From a candidate division Zixibacteria bacterium DG_27 (GTDB taxonomy: Bacteria > Zixibacteria > MSB-5A5 > DG-27), in contig LIZU01000021.1 in the NCBI GenBank assembly GCA_001302725.1, forward strand, positions 1 through 10,505: a stretch of DNA of 10,505 nt, in the 5' to 3' direction. Each line of letters opens with the position of its first letter. Positions within the stretch are counted from its first letter, which is position 1. Below the pieces are notes generated by a model, which made no database searches, had not been told where the DNA came from, and saw only the letters and a list, made by a program, of their open reading frames with translations. Of the stretch, positions 6,661 to 10,505 are shown piece by piece. A program made the position numbers and the translations under genes.

Positions 6661-7527
6661 TCAAAATCTTTTCGCGATAGCTATGGTGATGGTCTTATCA
6701 CCTGAATGGCCCCCGGAGGTCGCAGCATGAAGGATATAGATTCCCCCTGAGAGAAGTTGACCGTTATCATCTTCTCCGCTCCACTGGATCTCCTCCATTT
6801 GCTTCCCTTCCGTGAGGTCGAAGCTTTTTCGCAGCCTCCCCTCGATATCGTAGAGTTTTAAGGTCAACTCGGTGTCGGGAGGCAACTGGTATTTTATAGT
6901 AGTGGTTTCCTCTTTTCCGACGAAGACTTCCGGGTCAACCACTATTACGAACTTCTCCGGAGTGTAATCGCGGTGGCTTTCTCCCCATCCGGGTGTGGAG
7001 CCTTCCGGATCCGGGCAGGGCCACCAGTTCGTGGGCTCCTCCGGGCCGTCTAGATTAATTCTCTCCCAGGAGACGCCACCTCCGGCATCAGAGTTCCAGG
7101 AAAAGGAGGTCTGATACGAACCTCCATCCCACAGGATAACCTGCCCCTCGGAGTTCTTCAGACTCATCTGGACTTCGAAAGCAGGATAGTCCTCACCCAG
7201 ATCATCTCCCCAGACTCCGGAGCTGTCTCCCCAGTATCTCTCGAAGCTCATCTCCTCACCCGAGGTGAGAAGGTGCCGCGCCAGAACTATAAAGCCTCTT
7301 CCAGAGATGATGGCTTCTTCGGGCAACTCTGTGGTGTCACCTGCCTCGATGAAGACACAGCCGGAGAGATCGACTTCAGTTTCGCCACGATTGAAAAGCT
7401 CTACCCACTCCAGATAGACCCAGCTTCCGGGCTCGTTGGCCAAGACCTCGCTGAAGACTACTTGGCCTCTTGCCTCGTTGAAGAGGCAGCTGAGAAGCAA
7501 AAGGTAGATTGGAAAGGTTCTTCTCAC
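6661..7527 (-). CDS. Secreted lamin-tail domain protein with FlgD-Ig-like C-terminus
   Basis: A 288-residue protein with a signal peptide (about 1-21). Residues about 23-180 read as a lamin-tail domain: VVFSEVLAN near the start, then EWVELFNRGETEVDLSGC, and STPG near residue 177. The C-terminal 85 residues (from TTTIKYQLP near 208) match FlgD-Ig/T9SS type-A-like C-terminal domains: a KLYDIEGR strand, WSGEDDNGQLLSGGIYIL, and a final IAIAKRF. Those domains can serve as surface sorting or anchoring modules in FCB bacteria. Lamin-tail domains occur in many extracellular proteins and their role here is unknown. The start is GTG at 7525-7527, the only start codon before the in-frame TAA at 7576-7578. 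AGAGGA lies about 12 bases upstream, a long spacing. It has barrel genes on both sides. Confidence 0.8.
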   Translation of the reverse strand: MRRTFPIYLLLLSCLFNEARGQVVFSEVLANEPGSWVYLEWVELFNRGETEVDLSGCVFIEAGDTTELPEEAIISGRGFIVLARHLLTSGEEMSFERYWGDSSGVWGDDLGEDYPAFEVQMSLKNSEGQVILWDGGSYQTSFSWNSDAGGGVSWERINLDGPEEPTNWWPCPDPEGSTPGWGESHRDYTPEKFVIVVDPEVFVGKEETTTIKYQLPPDTELTLKLYDIEGRLRKSFDLTEGKQMEEIQWSGEDDNGQLLSGGIYILHAATSGGHSGDKTITIAIAKRF

Positions 7528-7590
7528 TGTGGTGTTAAATCCTCTCCGTGAACGTGATTGGAAGAAAGCAACTGATTAGAAACGGCCCGC

Positions 7591-7659
7591 TGGCGGAGGC
7601 CAGGGGGCTACCCAGTGGGACAGAAGCCCGCCTTTGGGGTAGCCCAGTGGCCTCTGCCA
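7591..7659 (-). repeat. Long imperfect palindrome in an intergenic gap (REP-like)
   Basis: Two nested inverted arms. The outer arms TGGCGGAGGCCA (7591-7602) and TGGCCTCTGCCA (7648-7659) pair over 12 positions, one being G-T on the plus strand and A-C on the minus. The inner arms GGGCTACCC (7605-7613) and GGGTAGCCC (7637-7645) pair perfectly over 9. Between them is a 2x2 internal loop, and the apical loop is 23 bases with a further GGG/CCC. CCCAGTGG occurs twice (7611-7618 and 7643-7650). It lies 10 bases after the barrel stop, but no U-tract follows on the minus strand. It may be a mobile palindromic repeat or a strong mRNA hairpin separating the two genes. Its GGGCTACC also occurs at 712-719. 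Confidence 0.6.
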
Positions 7660-7669
7660 CTGGATCGTT

Positions 7670-9379
7670 TTACCAGAGAGCCTGTAGGCGTACTCGTATT
7701 TCCTTGTCTTCTGCGACAAGTCCACGATAATCGGCCCGGTATTTCGCCGAGAGATTGAAACCCTCCCAGAAATCCAAACTCTCCTCCAGATAGAATTCAC
7801 AATACTTCTTGGTCGAGTATTTCAACTCTTGATAAACATATTTTATGCGGGAGAATATTTCAAGTGGTTTCAGGTTCAAGATGCCGATCCTGAGCCAGAA
7901 GTACGCATAACTTCTTCTTCCGGTGACCTCATAATCTTTCAGGTTGTAAGAGACCTTAGTCTGGATTTGGAAATCCTTCAAATGATAGCTCTGGGCCTCA
8001 ATCTGGGAGGTGTAGCTCTGATACGGTTCCTCTTGGTTGTCTCTACTCCTTATGAACTGGTCGAACCGCAGCGAGAAAGGCTCGCTCAAATGGGCGATCA
8101 AGCCCAATTGCAGGTCGTGGTTGTTGGTCTTTCTCACCCGATTGCCCCAGCCGGAAAGATTCGCTCTCCCCTGAAGCCGATTGGTGATTTTGAATCTGTT
8201 GGAGCTTGAGAATCCAATCTCCCCCGCCTGGGGGCAGCGGAAGTCGTAGTCAATCTCGTCGTAGTAGACAGTGAAGTAATCGGGATTGGCCCGGGAGGAG
8301 GTGTGGAAGTTGACGAAGCCGTCTGAATATCCCCAAAATGTGAACTCTGTCGAGTAGTTCCTCTCTCTTAACAGGAACTGCAGATTGACAGCACCGTGAT
8401 CCCAGTTGAGGAGTGCGGCCTCGCCCTTGACCTCTGTCCTTTCGCTCCTCAAAGAGGCGTGGAGGCTGATACACTCGTTTCGAAGCTCATTCCCATCTTC
8501 ATCTTCGGTCAGATCAAGACTATAAGCCACTCCGGGAGAGAACCAGTCTCCCCGCCAACTCAAGTTGGCACCGATCAGGTTCCTCTTCAGGGAATCGCCT
8601 TCATAATAGGAGTAAATAATATCGGGACGGAGTCTTCCGCCGAACAGAGAGGCCTTGATTCCGTTATACCAGGTTGAATTCGGGATCAGGAAATTACCCT
8701 CTTTTTCTTGATAGGAGTCAGTGTTGTAGCGCCAGTAGTCGTATCTGCCAAGATTGAGACCGTTGCCGTATTCGGCGGTGAAATTGCCGAGAATCAATTC
8801 CCGAATCAGTCCCCGATTCTGCACTTTGATGTACCTTTTGGAGACCTCCATCCGTTCGAAATATCGCCTCTCTCCCTGAAGGAGAATCTCGTAATGAGGC
8901 TTCAGTCTCATTCGAAACTGGAAGTAACTCCGATCGCCTCCGGATTGAGTTGTTCCCTCCGCCAGATCGACATTCGTCTGCCAGTAAGCGCGCAAGCTCA
9001 CCGCCTTCTTGGTCACAGGTTGTGTACTTATGAAGGGGAGATAGCGCCTCAAATGCAAATCTTCTCTGAGAATTCTTACGATCCTCTCTGGATCGTTTTC
9101 CCTTTCGAAGATCTCTCTGATCTTCTCTCGATCAGATTTCGTCGCCCCCGGGATCACTTCAAGTCTTGACAGATCTTCGTCTCCAAGATCTATCTGGTTG
9201 AAGTAGAGATCCAACACGTCCTGATACTGCTCGTAGGTTAGCTCCCCGCCATAATAGGCTTGGTTTATCTCCTCCTCGGATTCCAGATAGGTTTCGAAGA
9301 CGGTTTGAGGGAAGCCCGTGCGCGTGAAGCTCATAAGGAATATCAAGAGGAGAGCCGCGAGATAATGGATGCTTCTCAA
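7670..9379 (-). CDS. Outer-membrane beta-barrel protein with N-terminal helical region
   Basis: A 569-residue protein with a signal peptide (about 1-25, TGFPQ at its end). Residues about 27-115 are charged and helical, with repeated acidic and basic stretches such as SDREKIREIFE. They could be a degenerate helix-hairpin-helix-type region, as in FCB barrel proteins that carry HHH motifs N-terminally. From about residue 127 the sequence is a long series of alternating aromatic/polar beta-strands separated by charged turns, ending in VRLQALW, consistent with an outer-membrane barrel whose last residue is aromatic. The segment LGNFTAEYGNGLNLGR (197-211) resembles the conserved GDF...FGQGL motif of those HHH-barrel proteins. 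The function is unknown; transport or secretion is guesswork. The start is TTG at 9377-9379, the only usual start codon before the in-frame TAG at 9422-9424. Confidence 0.75.
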   Translation of the reverse strand: MRSIHYLAALLLIFLMSFTRTGFPQTVFETYLESEEEINQAYYGGELTYEQYQDVLDLYFNQIDLGDEDLSRLEVIPGATKSDREKIREIFERENDPERIVRILREDLHLRRYLPFISTQPVTKKAVSLRAYWQTNVDLAEGTTQSGGDRSYFQFRMRLKPHYEILLQGERRYFERMEVSKRYIKVQNRGLIRELILGNFTAEYGNGLNLGRYDYWRYNTDSYQEKEGNFLIPNSTWYNGIKASLFGGRLRPDIIYSYYEGDSLKRNLIGANLSWRGDWFSPGVAYSLDLTEDEDGNELRNECISLHASLRSERTEVKGEAALLNWDHGAVNLQFLLRERNYSTEFTFWGYSDGFVNFHTSSRANPDYFTVYYDEIDYDFRCPQAGEIGFSSSNRFKITNRLQGRANLSGWGNRVRKTNNHDLQLGLIAHLSEPFSLRFDQFIRSRDNQEEPYQSYTSQIEAQSYHLKDFQIQTKVSYNLKDYEVTGRRSYAYFWLRIGILNLKPLEIFSRIKYVYQELKYSTKKYCEFYLEESLDFWEGFNLSAKYRADYRGLVAEDKEIRVRLQALW

Positions 9380-9401
9380 ACTTATTCTGATCGAGGTGAT
9401 T

Positions 9402-9421
9402 CGGAGACCTGAAGGTCTCCG
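9402..9421 (-). repeat. Perfect short palindrome in the 76-bp gap after the sigma-54 activator
   Basis: CGGAGACCT and AGGTCTCCG are separated by two bases, giving a 9-bp perfect inverted repeat (eight pairs with a four-base loop in practice). It lies 34 bases after the activator stop and 22 bases before the next TTG start. The following minus-strand bases (AATCACC) are not U-rich, so a standard intrinsic terminator is unlikely. It could be an operator half-site pair, a REP-like element, or an mRNA stem. Confidence 0.55.
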
Positions 9422-9455
9422 CTACGGTTATCCGTCAGGCGCAGGAACGAGTCTC

Positions 9456-10505
9456 TCAGCTCAAGCCATATTTATCCAGCTTCCGATATAGAGTCCTTTC
9501 CCCGATGCCCAAGAGCTTTGCGGCCTTCCTGCGGTTGCCGCCCACCTCCCTCAAGGTTCGGGCGATGAGTTGCTTTTCCATCTCCTCCATGCTGGGGGCG
9601 GGTTTCACCTCTTGTTGTCCCCGCTCTTGCCAATCTGCGCCGACCTCATGAGCCTCCACCGTGGGCATCGATTCCAACCCCTTCAAAATTATATTGCGCA
9701 AGGCGGTTATCTCCGACTTCAGACTCATCAGGGCCTGAAGGATGACCTGATGCTCAGAGGCTTCCAGACTCTGGCCAGTCAACACCGGCAGACTCTTGTT
9801 GAACTGTGCCTGTTTCTGAATATACTCGGAAACCTGCTTGGGACTTATTCTTCCCTCCGGGGAGAGCAGCGCCAGGCTTTCCAGAAGGTTTCTAAGCTCC
9901 CGAACGTTGCCAGGCCAGTGGTAACTCTTAAGCAAGTTCAAGACCTCCTCGCCCACCGGAGGATATTCGTACCTTTTCTCCCGGGATAACTGTTTGAGGA
10001 AGTGGTAGACTAGAGGAGAGATGTCTTCGGTTCTCTCCCTTAAAGGGGGCAGATCGATTTTGACGACGCTGAGACGGAAATATAGATCCCTGCGGAAATT
10101 TCCCCTTTCGACCTCCTCCAACAGGTCTTTGCTGGTGGCGGCCACAACCCGAAGATCGACGGAGATGCTCTCGCTGCCACCGACCCGCATGAAGCTTTTT
10201 TGCTCGATCACCCTCAAGAGCTTAACCTGGGTGGCGAGCGGCACCTCTCCGATCTCGTCCAGGAAGATGGTGCCCCCAGTGGCGGCCTCGAACATCCCCT
10301 TTCTCTGGGCGACCGCCCCGGTGAAAGCGCCTCGCTCGTGACCGAAAAGCTCGGATTCTAAAACCCCCTCGGCGATGGCACCGCAGTTTACCGCAATGAA
10401 TGGTCCCCCTCTTCTCTCACTGTTGCTATGAATCGCGGAAGCCACCACCTCCTTGCCGGTGCCGGATTCCCCGGTGATCAGAACCGTAATATCTGTGGGG
10501 GCGCT
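9456..10505 (-). CDS. Sigma-54-dependent Fis-family transcriptional activator, C-terminal part
   Basis: The frame is open to the window edge, so the true start and any N-terminal sensory domain are missing; 349 residues are visible. The AAA+ sigma-54 interaction domain is nearly complete: Walker A GESGTGKE (visible residues 12-19), GAFTGA (59-64), which contacts sigma-54, Walker B IFLDE (80-84), and an arginine-finger region near FRRDLYFRL. A linker follows, with a helical segment ALMSLKSEITALRNIILKG (split near 260-280), then a C-terminal Fis-type helix-turn-helix ending KLDKYGLS that binds enhancer-like DNA. Such proteins hydrolyse ATP to open sigma-54 promoters. It may control genes elsewhere or the downstream envelope block; I found no convincing -24/-12 promoter in the window by eye. 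An apparent internal start near 10448 is not the true N-terminus. Confidence 0.95.
   Translation of the reverse strand, partial: SAPTDITVLITGESGTGKEVVASAIHSNSERRGGPFIAVNCGAIAEGVLESELFGHERGAFTGAVAQRKGMFEAATGGTIFLDEIGEVPLATQVKLLRVIEQKSFMRVGGSESISVDLRVVAATSKDLLEEVERGNFRRDLYFRLSVVKIDLPPLRERTEDISPLVYHFLKQLSREKRYEYPPVGEEVLNLLKSYHWPGNVRELRNLLESLALLSPEGRISPKQVSEYIQKQAQFNKSLPVLTGQSLEASEHQVILQALMSLKSEITALRNIILKGLESMPTVEAHEVGADWQERGQQEVKPAPSMEEMEKQLIARTLREVGGNRRKAAKLLGIGERTLYRKLDKYGLS

Overview
The window reads as ordinary chromosome from an uncultured Gram-negative bacterium, most likely of the FCB superphylum (Zixibacteria, WOR-3/Stahlbacteria or a similar candidate phylum). The reasons are a C25-type (gingipain) propeptide protein, a lamin-tail plus FlgD-like C-terminal domain protein, a PorV/FadL-like barrel, an LVIVD propeller lipoprotein and a sigma-54 activator, all with moderate GC. 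This placement is inferred from gene content only. Every convincing gene is on the minus strand, so transcription runs from high to low coordinates.

In transcription order: (1) the 3' part of a sigma-54-dependent activator (AAA+ plus Fis-type HTH, 5' end outside the window at 10505); (2) a 569-aa outer-membrane beta-barrel with a small N-terminal helical region; (3) a 288-aa secreted lamin-tail/FlgD-Ig protein; (4) a 277-aa PorV/FadL-like barrel; (5) a dGTPase (dgt) whose start overlaps the barrel's stop (ATGA); (6) a 156-aa membrane protein resembling DUF3566; (7) glutamyl-tRNA synthetase (gltX), overlapping gene 6 by 14 bp; (8) a 495-bp spacer with short open frames, including a 50-codon frame that runs into the next gene; (9) a 445-aa LVIVD-repeat lipoprotein; (10) the N-terminal 203 residues of a C25-propeptide secreted protein, probably a peptidase, running off the window at position 1.

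Genes 2 to 4 form an envelope block led by non-ATG starts (TTG, GTG, TTG). Genes 4 and 5 appear translationally coupled, as do 6 and 7, so housekeeping enzymes (nucleotide hygiene, tRNA charging) are co-expressed with membrane proteins of unknown role. Genes 9 and 10 are both exported surface proteins. Two clear palindromic elements lie in the gaps (7591-7659 and 9402-9421); neither has a U-tract and both look more like REP-type elements than intrinsic terminators.

I see no tRNA, rRNA, CRISPR array, insertion sequence or phage gene, and no convincing new defence system. The most interesting points are the palindromes, the coupled operons, the small ORF ahead of the lipoprotein, and the poorly characterised envelope proteins.
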